Source: Bacillus sp. 1NLA3E (GTDB lineage: Bacteria; Bacillota; Bacilli; Bacillales; Cytobacillaceae). Taken from it: DNA of 64,000 nt. This document shows, piece after piece, positions 34,865-43,849 of this stretch (within the stretch, counting starts at the first letter, position 1; each line of letters opens with the position of its first letter). The notes beneath the pieces were generated by a model, which was not told where the DNA came from, did not search any database, and saw only the letters and a program-made list of their open reading frames with translations. The stretch is taken from assembly GCF_000242895.2 (NCBI RefSeq), contig NC_021171.1, positions 1,584,001-1,648,000 on the forward strand, read 5' to 3'. The position numbers were made by a program, and so were the translations under genes.

Positions 34865-36235
34865 TTGAATCCAAAATTGAATTACTTGTTTGTTATTCGG
34901 GGGTCAATTTTTACTGTGGCCTTTATTGTATATTTATTTAATATGTTTTTTTCTAGTCAAACTCTTGAAATGCTGTTAAATGTTATCTCCATACTGTTGT
35001 TTATGACAGCTATTATTGGGGTGGCAAGGTTTTATTTTATCATGGCGTTTGTTTTTCTGGGTGGCTCGATCACGCTTGCTATTGTTCGAGATGTTTCTTG
35101 GTTAGACATGATAAGCGGATTTTCTACAATGGTTAAACTTGTTTTGTTTATCGGAATGATTCCACTCATTTCAACACCGATTGAGAATTATATGAGCACG
35201 ATTAAAAGAATGATAAGGAGCTTGAATCAAAGGGTTTCTTCCTTCCAAGTTTGTCATCTAACTACTTTCATTTTAGCGAATTTTATTAATATGGCTGCAA
35301 TACCAATCTCTAAAACGATTTTTTTTCAAGACGGTACGGCAGAGGAGAGACATGTGAAATCGGAATTATCACTTCGAGCTTTCGGATTAGCCATGATGTG
35401 TTCGCCCATTGGAGCAGCCGTCGCCCTGGCGATCGATATTACAGGGACGAAATGGATCTCCCTGCTGTCTATCAATCTAATTATTATAGTTGTTGGTCTG
35501 TTTTTGTCATATCAGTTATCTAAGCGAAGCCGATTACAAATATCACAAAATATTCAAATTGAAAAAGTGATTATGCAAAAACATGATTACGTGTTATTAG
35601 GAGCTATATTTATCCCGTTTTTCCTGTACTTCATTTTTTTACTTTTGTCAGAGCGGTTTTTCTCGATAGGGATGATGGAAACGATTGTAATGAGCGTTCT
35701 CCCTTTTACGTTTTTATGGAGTTTAGTGATTAAAAAAGTGCCTGAATGGTGGGATACATGCCGATTACAAGTTTTCAAAAAAACTCCTAATTTTTTTGGA
35801 CAGTTTTCGGTCATTATTAGTGCGGGTTTATTAGTCCATACATTTGAGCTAACAGGATTGAATAAATCATTAACACATATGTTACCGGGGATTGGAACAA
35901 GCTCATTCGTGTTTCTTTATATTCCAGTTGCAATTTTACTCGTCCTTATTTTATCTATCCTTGGAGTCCACCAATTTGTGGCGATGATTTTTACGAGTCA
36001 AATCATTCATCCGGGAGCACTTGGGATCAATCCGATTATATTTGCAAGTGCTTTGTTGGTGGGGTTTGCTTCAGGGATGCTCGCAAGTGCTTTTAGCGGA
36101 GCAACGATTACGATGAGCGGCCTTTTGCAAGGCACATCGTCTTACATGGTCGCCAGAAAAAACTATCCGTTTTCGGTTATTTTTATCGTGATTTCATCCG
36201 TTGTATTAATTTTACTAAACTTCATGTTAACTTGA
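34865..36235 (+). CDS. Polytopic membrane protein, ion-transporter-superfamily-like
   Basis: A 456-residue protein with about twelve hydrophobic segments and no clear soluble domain. GASFSGATITMSG-like sequence near the C terminus (ASAFSGATITMSGLLQGTS) and ANFINMAAIPISKTIFF in the first half look like the paired helical hairpins of ion transporters (DcuC/CitM-type). Such proteins usually carry organic acids or antiport Na+/H+. I cannot name the family. TTG 34865 start with weak AAGAAGG. Confidence 0.6.
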   Translation: MNPKLNYLFVIRGSIFTVAFIVYLFNMFFSSQTLEMLLNVISILLFMTAIIGVARFYFIMAFVFLGGSITLAIVRDVSWLDMISGFSTMVKLVLFIGMIPLISTPIENYMSTIKRMIRSLNQRVSSFQVCHLTTFILANFINMAAIPISKTIFFQDGTAEERHVKSELSLRAFGLAMMCSPIGAAVALAIDITGTKWISLLSINLIIIVVGLFLSYQLSKRSRLQISQNIQIEKVIMQKHDYVLLGAIFIPFFLYFIFLLLSERFFSIGMMETIVMSVLPFTFLWSLVIKKVPEWWDTCRLQVFKKTPNFFGQFSVIISAGLLVHTFELTGLNKSLTHMLPGIGTSSFVFLYIPVAILLVLILSILGVHQFVAMIFTSQIIHPGALGINPIIFASALLVGFASGMLASAFSGATITMSGLLQGTSSYMVARKNYPFSVIFIVISSVVLILLNFMLT

Positions 36236-36332
36236 TTTTTTTAAAAATAAACCAGTTCATTAACCTTGAAGTAATTTTATACAGACCGAAGAGGGAACAG
36301 AGGTCCAAGCGGTCAATCCAAATGCAATAATG

Positions 36333-36375
36333 AAAAAACCTTCTCCAAAAATAAAATTCTGGGGAAGGTTTTTCT
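36333..36375 (-). terminator. Bidirectional terminator between the permease and dbpA
   Basis: AAAAAACCTTCTCC and GGGGAAGGTTTTTC give T-runs on both strands; it serves the converging genes. Confidence 0.75.
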
Positions 36376-36407
36376 TGTTGTTTTCATTTCTTACGATAAT
36401 CTTCAGG

Positions 36408-37853
36408 TTATTTTAGTGCCTTGCTGACTTTCAGCTTCTTTCCTTTGATGGTGGTATTCTCTAAAGCTTGAAGTACTTGTGAGCCCTTACCATTAAGAAT
36501 ATCGACATAAGACAAATTATCTTGGATGGTGATGATGCCGATATCATCTGCTGTGACTCCTGGAATTTTAGCAATCGTTCCCACAAAATCTACCGCTCGA
36601 ATCTTTTTGTTTTTTCCACCGTTGAAATGGAGTTTCATGATATCTTTGTTTATTCGAGCTGTTTTATTATTTCTTACTACACGGCGGCCGCTTAGTTTTT
36701 CTTCGAATGCTCTTTTACCTGCAGCGACTTCCTCTGATCCAGGAGCTTCCGCTTTCTCTATCTCAAAGCCAATGTATCTTTCAATTCCTCTAACAAATTT
36801 CCCTTCATAAGGGGTCGCAAAAGTTATTGCTTTACCTTTATTTCCAGCACGCCCAGTACGTCCTGTTCGGTGCACATATCCCTCTTTTTCCATAGGGACG
36901 TCATAGTTAATAACAAGTGTCACATTATCAATATCAATTCCTCGTGCAGCTACATCAGTGGCCACTAAATAACGAAAATTCCCCATTTTGAAACCATCCA
37001 TAACAGCAAACCGATCTTCCTGGTCTAATCCGCCATGGAGTCTCTCACAAGAATAATTGGCTGCTTCCAATGCGGTATACACTGAATCGACATGCTCTTT
37101 TGTTCGGCAAAAAATAAGACAGCTGTCCGGGTTTTCTACAACAGTTACATCTTTAAGAAGGGTGATTTTTTCTTCTTCTTTCACTTCGATTAAGCTATGC
37201 TCAATAGTATCCGTGGTAACCCCTGAAGCGGCAATCTCGATATGAATCGGATTTTCCATATATTCATGGCAGAGATTTTCAACATCAGTAGGTAATGTAG
37301 CAGAGAAGACCATCGTTACTCTGTTTGCAGGAAGCTCTTTGATGATCGCTTCAACTTCGTCGATAAACCCCATATTTAGCATTTCATCTGCTTCATCTAT
37401 AATAAGATACTTTACTTGGTCTAAATGTAGGGTTTCTCTTTCGATGTGGTCCATAACCCTTCCTGGGGTTCCAACTACGACATGAGTTTTTTGTTTTAAT
37501 TCTTCTTTTTGTTTAGAGAAGGGTTCTTTTCCATAAACGGCAATGGCTTTAATCCGTTTAAACCTTCCGATATTGGTGATATCTTCGCGAACTTGCGCGG
37601 CAAGCTCTCTAGTAGGAGTAAGAATTAATGCCTGTGGCTTTTTTTCGTCCCATTCAATCATCTCGCAAATCGGGATACCAAAGGATGCAGTCTTACCACT
37701 GCCTGTTTGTGATTTTACGACAAGATCCTGCTTTTGCATTGCTAATGGTAAGACCTCACACTGCACCTCTGTGGGTGTTTCATACTTTAACAATGTCAAT
37801 GCTCTATTGATTTCATCACTTAAATTGTAATCTTCAAATCCATTTTTACTCAT
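36408..37853 (-). CDS. dbpA: ATP-dependent RNA helicase DbpA/YxiN
   Basis: A 481-residue DEAD-box helicase: Q motif region, Walker [29 protein letters not shown], and the RecA-2 motifs RGIDI and HRTGRTGR. The C-terminal domain ([27 protein letters not shown]...VDILNGKG) is the DbpA RNA-binding domain that recognises hairpin 92 of 23S rRNA, so it acts in 50S ribosome assembly. The gene is monocistronic and convergent with the upstream membrane gene. Confidence 0.92.
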   Translation of the reverse strand: MSKNGFEDYNLSDEINRALTLLKYETPTEVQCEVLPLAMQKQDLVVKSQTGSGKTASFGIPICEMIEWDEKKPQALILTPTRELAAQVREDITNIGRFKRIKAIAVYGKEPFSKQKEELKQKTHVVVGTPGRVMDHIERETLHLDQVKYLIIDEADEMLNMGFIDEVEAIIKELPANRVTMVFSATLPTDVENLCHEYMENPIHIEIAASGVTTDTIEHSLIEVKEEEKITLLKDVTVVENPDSCLIFCRTKEHVDSVYTALEAANYSCERLHGGLDQEDRFAVMDGFKMGNFRYLVATDVAARGIDIDNVTLVINYDVPMEKEGYVHRTGRTGRAGNKGKAITFATPYEGKFVRGIERYIGFEIEKAEAPGSEEVAAGKRAFEEKLSGRRVVRNNKTARINKDIMKLHFNGGKNKKIRAVDFVGTIAKIPGVTADDIGIITIQDNLSYVDILNGKGSQVLQALENTTIKGKKLKVSKALK

Positions 37854-37985
37854 AAATTAACCTCGTTTTTTATTTTATTATTCGACAATATATAGGATTC
37901 CTTTTCTTCTCAAGAAATATCATATGCAAAATCAGAATATGGTTAATTATACCCGAAATACCAGACAAGACGACTTTTTTTTGAA

Positions 37986-38262
37986 TTATACATGTAACGA
38001 AACAGTATGCTAGAATTAATTGAATATGTCTTTTAAATAAATACTGAAAAATGGAGACTAGTAAACATGGTGATTTTATTACAAAGTCACCTAAATATTA
38101 CTTTATCTATTTTATTAATCCTCTTACTTGGACATGCTGATTTTAAGATGAATAGGAAAAAAATAACCACTCGCTTATTTTTTACTTGGTGGAAACGAGG
38201 TAAGGACCTTTACTTCACTCTCGATTCAAATACACGGCCTACTTTCTTAAAAAAAGTAGGTT
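37986..38262 (+). promoter_or_regulatory. Leader region with terminator upstream of the SF1 helicase gene
   Basis: A terminator-like hairpin, CCTACTTT..AAAGTAGG plus TTCTTTTTG (38238-38270), sits about 30 bp before the helicase start. Upstream of it a 67-codon frame (38067-38270, ATG with GGAGA) runs into the hairpin. This looks like an attenuated leader or a small transcript; the frame has no recognisable homology and I do not call it a gene. Confidence 0.35.
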
Positions 38263-38296
38263 CTTTTTGATTAATTTGAAAGAAAAGGAAGAAAAA

Positions 38297-40549
38297 ATGA
38301 CAACTACGAAAACGTATATAAACGAATGGCAGCAAGCACTGCAAAATGAAATCGTTCATTTGAAAAAGTATGGCGGAAACAGGTTTATCGTAATGAATGG
38401 TAGGCTATTATCTAGCGACGGTCCGTTTAGCTATTATTTTGATACAGCCATGCCACTAAGGATTCCAGTTGGCTCAACGATAAGACTGGAATGGGGAGGT
38501 TTGAAAAGTAGTGGACGAGTGCTTTCCGCCGAGGGAAAAGGGGTCATTCTGGCACTTGAGCAAACCTTTGGAGAACTCATCCCAGAGGCGTTTTTATTGC
38601 ATGACCCATGGGAGCTGCTGGAACAGTTGATTGAGCGGTTTGATGGGATTAAAAAAAATAAACGGAAGCGATTAAGAGTAAATAAATTGATGAATCCTTC
38701 AATGGAAGCGAAGCATCCCGTTGAAAAAATTAAGAGCAATGTCCATGAACTAGTCCTGAGGTCAAAATACAACCCGGTCACCTTCGTTTGGGGACCACCT
38801 GGTACAGGTAAAACGTATACACTTGCACGAGTAGCCGCTAATAAATATTTTCAAAAGAAGCGGGTGTTGATTCTGTCGCATAGCAATCAGGCCGTTGATG
38901 TCTTGCTGGGCGAAATTTCAACTTTTGTTAAAAAGAAAGACCGATTTTGTGAGGGAGAGCTGCTTCGCTATGGAACCAATACAGGTGAAACTCTTGCTGC
39001 TCACAACGGAATTACCACAAACCAACTGATTGAAAAGCAGGACCCGAAACTAGCAGAAGACAAAGAAAAACTATTCGAAGAAAGACGTCATTTAAAACAA
39101 GATTTGTCCCTTTCTTTTAGTAAGCGAGATTCAAATGCTTTATTGGAACTTGAAACAAAGATAGCTAGAGTGCTGGAAAAAATCCGGCAACGAGAAATTC
39201 AGTTCTTAAAAGAAGCGTTAATCGTGGGTACGACTCTTGCAAAAGCAGCAAGTGATAGCGTAGTATACGAAAATGACTTTGACGTGGTTATTCTTGATGA
39301 AGCCAGTATGGCCTATGTTCCTCAGGCAGCTTTTGCAGCAACACTAGGAAAAAGAGTTATTATTTGCGGGGATTTCAAACAATTACCGCCCATCGCTTCA
39401 AGCAGGGATCCGCTTGTTGCAAAATGGCTGAAAGAGGATGTCTTCCATAGGGCAGGAGTAGTTGATTGGCTGAACGACTACAAGCTTCATCCACATCTCT
39501 TCTTATTAAAAGAACAGCGGAGAATGCATCCTGACATTTCAGCATTCACGAACCAGTATATTTACCACTCGCTGGTTGGTGATCACGAAAGTGTTCTTAA
39601 AAGTAGAAATAGGATTGTTGGGCAAAGTCCGTTCCCTGAACGGGCAGCCGTACTTTTGGATACGAGTTTTACCGGCTTACATTGTATTAGCGATCGAGTT
39701 TCGAATTCGCGGTTCAATTTATGGCAGTTGCTGTTATCATTTCAATTGGTTCATGAAGCGTACCTTGGTGGTGCTAAATCGATTGGGTATGTGACACCTT
39801 ACCGTGCCCAGGCAAATTTGATGGAGTTGTTGTTGGAAGACTTATATGAACAGGAGCGACATGAAGCTGATATTATTGCCGCAACTGTACACAGGTTCCA
39901 AGGAAGCGAACGGGATGTCATGATTTTTGATACGGTGGATAGTGGACCACAGAATCGTCCAGGCATGTTGTTGACGGGTAAGGAAAGTGAGCGGTTGATT
40001 AACGTGGCGATTACACGAACAAAGGGCAAGTTTCTACACGTCAGCAATTGCGATTTTATTAAGCAACATGTTTACCGGGGTAAAACGCTAAGCCAGCTTG
40101 TCGATCATCAAGTAGGGCACAACCAGCGGATTACCACCAAAAAAATTGGATCATGGATTCAAAACCAGCACCGAAGCTTACAGTGGATTCATGCCCGCAA
40201 ATTAGAGCAAGTTTTTCGGGATATAGAAACCGCCCGTTCAACGATTGTCATTTCCCTACCAGAGCAAACGGTTTTATCTGAAGAATGGAAGGCGAAGCTG
40301 ATTAATAGAGATAAACTTGTGAAATTAACCATCATTTCGAAGCAGAAATGGGTGGGACTACAACTAAATGAATGGGTGGAGGATAGTGTTCCCTTTCCAT
40401 TTATCATGATCGACAGCCGGATTTTCTGGCTGGGGCTGCCGCTGGAGGGGGCAAGGGGAGTTCAGCCACCATACGTTGCCGCTAGATTGGATTCCGGAAA
40501 AGTTTGCGAACACTTTTTAGGTCAGTTTATTAGCTTTCAAAATAAATAA
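38297..40549 (+). CDS. SF1 (Upf1/DNA2-like) helicase with C-terminal PLD-like domain
   Basis: A 750-residue helicase. Walker A GPPGTGKT (166-173), motif II DEAS (334-337), motif III GDFKQLPP, motif IV EQRRMHP, motif V TVHRFQGSERDVMIFD and motif VI VAITRTKGK are all present. The last about 120 residues (DIETARSTIVISLPEQ...VKLTIISKQKW...FIMIDSRIFWLGLP) look like a phospholipase-D-type fold without HKD catalytic motifs. ATG 38297 has AGGAAG upstream. Likely a nucleic-acid repair or RNA-processing enzyme; the precise role is unknown. Confidence 0.8.
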   Translation: MTTTKTYINEWQQALQNEIVHLKKYGGNRFIVMNGRLLSSDGPFSYYFDTAMPLRIPVGSTIRLEWGGLKSSGRVLSAEGKGVILALEQTFGELIPEAFLLHDPWELLEQLIERFDGIKKNKRKRLRVNKLMNPSMEAKHPVEKIKSNVHELVLRSKYNPVTFVWGPPGTGKTYTLARVAANKYFQKKRVLILSHSNQAVDVLLGEISTFVKKKDRFCEGELLRYGTNTGETLAAHNGITTNQLIEKQDPKLAEDKEKLFEERRHLKQDLSLSFSKRDSNALLELETKIARVLEKIRQREIQFLKEALIVGTTLAKAASDSVVYENDFDVVILDEASMAYVPQAAFAATLGKRVIICGDFKQLPPIASSRDPLVAKWLKEDVFHRAGVVDWLNDYKLHPHLFLLKEQRRMHPDISAFTNQYIYHSLVGDHESVLKSRNRIVGQSPFPERAAVLLDTSFTGLHCISDRVSNSRFNLWQLLLSFQLVHEAYLGGAKSIGYVTPYRAQANLMELLLEDLYEQERHEADIIAATVHRFQGSERDVMIFDTVDSGPQNRPGMLLTGKESERLINVAITRTKGKFLHVSNCDFIKQHVYRGKTLSQLVDHQVGHNQRITTKKIGSWIQNQHRSLQWIHARKLEQVFRDIETARSTIVISLPEQTVLSEEWKAKLINRDKLVKLTIISKQKWVGLQLNEWVEDSVPFPFIMIDSRIFWLGLPLEGARGVQPPYVAARLDSGKVCEHFLGQFISFQNK

Positions 40550-40602
40550 TGTTTGTTGGAGGAATTGTTCACCATTTTCTTCAATGATCTCATGATACCA
40601 AA

Positions 40603-40810
40603 GGCTGTTTTCGTAAACTTTGTTGCTATTTACCAAAAGAAAATTGTGGTTGATTTCCGCTTCAGGATGCTCGCTTTCCGCGGGGCGGGCGGTGAGCCTC
40701 CTCGTCGCTAAAGCTCCTCCGGGGTCTCACCTGTCCCGCTGCTCCCGCAGGAGTCTCGCACCTTCCGCTCCAATCAACTTCATTATCAACGGTGTTCTTT
40801 CAAAAAAGCC
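40603..40810 (-). mobile_element. GC-rich MITE-like repeat, copy 4
   Basis: Core 40649-40778. The left end AGGCTGTTTTCGTAAACTTT and the adjoining 50 bases are nearly identical to the right end of copy 5 in inverse orientation. The inner ends of the two also match up to TTATCAACGGT. No target duplication is evident. Confidence 0.75.
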
Positions 40811-40818
40811 CCTTCTAG

Positions 40819-40853
40819 GCTCCGGTAATCTAAAAATTACTGGAGTTTTATTT
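40819..40853 (+). terminator. Terminator downstream of MITE copy 4
   Basis: CTCCGGTAAT and ATTACTGGAG form a 10-bp stem followed by TTTTATTTT. It could be the displaced terminator of the helicase gene. Confidence 0.65.
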
Positions 40854-41075
40854 TGGTTAAAATGAGGTGTTAGGTTCTATAGCCTTTTTAAATTAACTAA
40901 CTGTCGCGTGTGCGTGGAAATTTAAAAAACTGAGCATATATTCCTAAATTCAAAAATCAATCCTCCTATTTTCTCATAATTCTTTATATTAATTTAATTC
41001 CGCTTAACTGCCAGTTTACATAGCTGGAGTAACATTGGTATAGAAATCAAACCATATGAATGAGGAGATGTCTTA

Positions 41076-43436
41076 ATGAAACGAAATAGGTTTCTGGCTC
41101 TATCGCTCGCTACTGTTCTTCTAGGATCAACTTCCGGTTATGCGGCTTACACGAATTTAGTCGGCCCTAAAGAAGATGGAACGGCTATAACCCCACATGG
41201 ATGGACGGTAACTCCTTCTGGTAAACAAGTAACCCTTGGCGATTTTCCAATGGGTGGTGCGTTAAGTCCTGATCACCGTTATCTTATTGTTTCCAATGAT
41301 GGTCAAGGTGAGCAATCTCTTCAAGTAGTTGATGTAGAAAGCCAACAGGTTGTACAGACTATTCCTTACAAATCTCCAGAAGCACTTTATTTTGGGGTTG
41401 CTTTCAGTCAGGATGGAAAAACAGTTTATGCATCAGCTGGGGGAAACAACAAAATCCGCGTTTACGGGTTTGAAAATGGAAAGCTAGCTGAACAATCCCC
41501 AATTCCTCTTACAGATGCAAGTAAAACGAATTTTTATCCAGCTGGAGTTTCTGTATCAAAGGATGGTAAAGCCCTTTTTATTGCTAATAATTTAAATCAC
41601 TCTGTTTCAAAAATAGACCTTGCTACCAAACAAATTTCAAAAACAGTAGCGGTTGGAAAAAATCCATACGCAGCCGTCTTGAGCAATGATGGAAAATCTC
41701 TTTATATCAGCAACTGGGGGGAAAGTAGCATCAGTGTCATGGATACGGAAACTTTTGCAATTAAAAGCACAATTTCTGTAGGCCTGCACCCAAACGCAAT
41801 AATCGAAGATCCTGCAACCGGTACGGTCTATGTATCTAATTCCGACAGTGACTCGGTTTCCGTTGTAGATACAAAGCTCAATAGAGAAATTAAATCCATT
41901 TCATTAAGCCCATATGAAAATGCACCTGCTGGAAGTCAGCCAAATGCCCTTTCGTTAGGCTCTGATGGAAAAACGTTGTACGTTGCTAATGGAGGAAATA
42001 ACGATGTGGCTGTTATCGACTTGCCGAAAGGGGAAGTAAAGGGATTAATTCCTACGGCTTGGTATCCAAGTGGTATCTATTTAAATGATGACAAACTGAT
42101 GGTCCTTAATGGGAAGGGCCTTGGAGCTGGTTCAAACCGGGAAGGCCAGTACATCGGGAATATGATCAAAGGGACACTCTCCTTTATCGATGTTCCTGAT
42201 GAAAAGCAATTGAAAGAATATACGAAAAAAGTAGATAAGAATAATGAAGTCTATAAACCAACTGGGTTCAGTGCAAGTGAAAAATTTCCAATTCCAAGGC
42301 TTGAAGGGGAAGAATCACCAATCAAGCATGTTATTTATGTTATCAAGGAAAATCGTACGTATGATCAGGTATTTGGAGATATGGAAAAAGGAAATGGCGA
42401 TCCGAACTTGACGATCTTTGGTAAAGATATTACTCCGAATATTCATAAGCTGGCCGATCAATTCGTGTTATTGGATAACTTTTATGCGAACGCTGAAATT
42501 AGTGCGCAGGGGCATAACTGGTCAACAGCCGCTCAGGCTAACGACTATGTAGAGAAAAACTGGTTTGCAAACTACTCTGGTCGTAACCGTAGTTATGACT
42601 TCGAAGGAGGAAATGAAGCTGCCTATCCAAAAGCAGGATTCTTATGGTCAAATGCCATTCGCTCAGGAGTATCCTTCAGAAGCTATGGCGAATTCGTCAA
42701 TTATGATAAAAATTCAGGAAAATATGTTGCAGCTGAAGCTGGCATGGGAAATAATTTTGACCCGGACTACCCTTCCTATAATCTCAAAATTTCTGACCTC
42801 ACCCGCTTTGATAGGTGGGCAGAAGAATATAAGCAGTACGAAGCGAATGGAAATCTTCCACAGCTGCAAATCGTTCGCCTGTCTAATGATCATACGCTTG
42901 GAACAAAACCGGGAGAACTAACCCCTCAAGCTATGGTGGCACAAAACGATTATGCACTCGGAAAACTTGTTGATATGGTAAGTTCCTCTCCTTATTGGAA
43001 AGATACAGCTATTTTTGTTACGGAAGATGATGCCCAGAATGGATGGGATTCAGTTGATGCTCACCGGACAACATCGCTTGTTATCAGCCCTTACACACAA
43101 ACGGGAAAGGTGGACAGCTCACAATATGATACAACGTCAATGCTTCGTACCATGGAAATGATCCTTGGAATGAAACCAATGACACAATTTGATGCTTCTG
43201 CTGTTCCGATGATCAATTCTTTCACTCATAAACCTAATTTGGCACCATTTAAGGTAGAAGAACCAACATACCCACTTGATCTTAAAAATGGTCAAAATGC
43301 ACCGATGGCCCAAGAATCTGAAAAACTGGATTTCTCAGGTGTTGATCATGCTGACTCTGAAAAATTAAACAAGATACTCTGGAGAGCAACAAAAGGAAAT
43401 AAACCTTTTCCAGGTGAAACAAAGAAATCCAACTAA
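41076..43436 (+). CDS. YncE-like beta-propeller / alkaline phosphatase-superfamily fusion
   Basis: A 786-residue exported protein. After a signal peptide (about 1-24), YVTN-type propeller repeats fill about 45-370 (VFVANNLNHSVSKIDLATKQ-like units such as TLYVANGGNNDVAVIDL). A phosphoesterase domain begins HVIYVIKENRTYDQVFGDM, with the metal-site segments NFYANAEISAQGHNWSTAA and VTEDDAQNGWDSVDAHRT. Similar bifunctional proteins are thought to hydrolyse phosphodiester or phosphomonoester substrates at the cell surface. The gene lies alone between inversely oriented MITE copies 4 and 5. Confidence 0.82.
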   Translation: MKRNRFLALSLATVLLGSTSGYAAYTNLVGPKEDGTAITPHGWTVTPSGKQVTLGDFPMGGALSPDHRYLIVSNDGQGEQSLQVVDVESQQVVQTIPYKSPEALYFGVAFSQDGKTVYASAGGNNKIRVYGFENGKLAEQSPIPLTDASKTNFYPAGVSVSKDGKALFIANNLNHSVSKIDLATKQISKTVAVGKNPYAAVLSNDGKSLYISNWGESSISVMDTETFAIKSTISVGLHPNAIIEDPATGTVYVSNSDSDSVSVVDTKLNREIKSISLSPYENAPAGSQPNALSLGSDGKTLYVANGGNNDVAVIDLPKGEVKGLIPTAWYPSGIYLNDDKLMVLNGKGLGAGSNREGQYIGNMIKGTLSFIDVPDEKQLKEYTKKVDKNNEVYKPTGFSASEKFPIPRLEGEESPIKHVIYVIKENRTYDQVFGDMEKGNGDPNLTIFGKDITPNIHKLADQFVLLDNFYANAEISAQGHNWSTAAQANDYVEKNWFANYSGRNRSYDFEGGNEAAYPKAGFLWSNAIRSGVSFRSYGEFVNYDKNSGKYVAAEAGMGNNFDPDYPSYNLKISDLTRFDRWAEEYKQYEANGNLPQLQIVRLSNDHTLGTKPGELTPQAMVAQNDYALGKLVDMVSSSPYWKDTAIFVTEDDAQNGWDSVDAHRTTSLVISPYTQTGKVDSSQYDTTSMLRTMEMILGMKPMTQFDASAVPMINSFTHKPNLAPFKVEEPTYPLDLKNGQNAPMAQESEKLDFSGVDHADSEKLNKILWRATKGNKPFPGETKKSN

Positions 43437-43445
43437 ATAATGAAA

Positions 43446-43688
43446 GGCTCTTTTCCAATAGATTATGGTTTTTTTAATAGGTTTTGTGAAAAAAAAACCG
43501 TTGATAAAGAAGTTGATTGGAGCGGAAGGTGCGAGACTCCTGCGGGAGCAGCGGGACAGGTGAGACCCCACAGGCGCCTAAGCGCCGAGGAGGCTCACCG
43601 CCCGCCCCGCGGAAAGCGAGCATCCTGGAGCGGAAATCAACCACACTTTTTCTTTTGGTAAAAAGCAACAGAGTTTACGAAAACAGCC
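43446..43688 (+). mobile_element. GC-rich MITE-like repeat, copy 5
   Basis: Core 43512-43641. Its right end, GAGTTTACGAAAACAGCC, is the inverse of the copy 4 left end. The left boundary is taken at GGCTCTTTTCC (43446). Flanks TAATGAAA and TATGAAAA are suggestive but not a clean duplication. Confidence 0.72.
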
Positions 43689-43770
43689 TATGAAAAAGGA
43701 AATTCAATAGAAAGATGTCAAATCTGAAAAAATTGTTTATATGAAAAGTTTTTACAATATTTTTAGCTTA

Positions 43771-43808
43771 TGGGCCTGGCCTGACACTTTGGGCCACCCT
43801 TTTTTTTT
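43771..43808 (+). terminator. Terminator before the RND gene
   Basis: GGGCCTGGCC and GGGCCACCC pair with a two-base bulge and are followed by nine Ts. It probably terminates the phosphatase-fusion transcript, with MITE copy 5 inserted between gene and terminator. Confidence 0.6.
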
Positions 43809-43849
43809 GCATACGAAATCAAATTAATTGTAAAGGAAGGTTCTCAAGT

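Noticed and set aside
38067-38270. 67-codon ORF before the SF1 helicase
   Set aside because: It ends inside a terminator hairpin and has no recognisable homology; treated as a leader region instead.
40620-40865. 81-codon ORF over MITE copy 4
   Set aside because: Repeat-derived reading frame, also seen at 23669-23908, 43440-43668, 49421-49699 and 50451-50639; not proteins.
40595-43696. Composite transposon with outer target duplication around the phosphatase-fusion gene
   Set aside because: The outer flanks ATACCAAA and TATGAAAA do not match, so movement as one unit is not shown; only the inverted-repeat geometry is reported.
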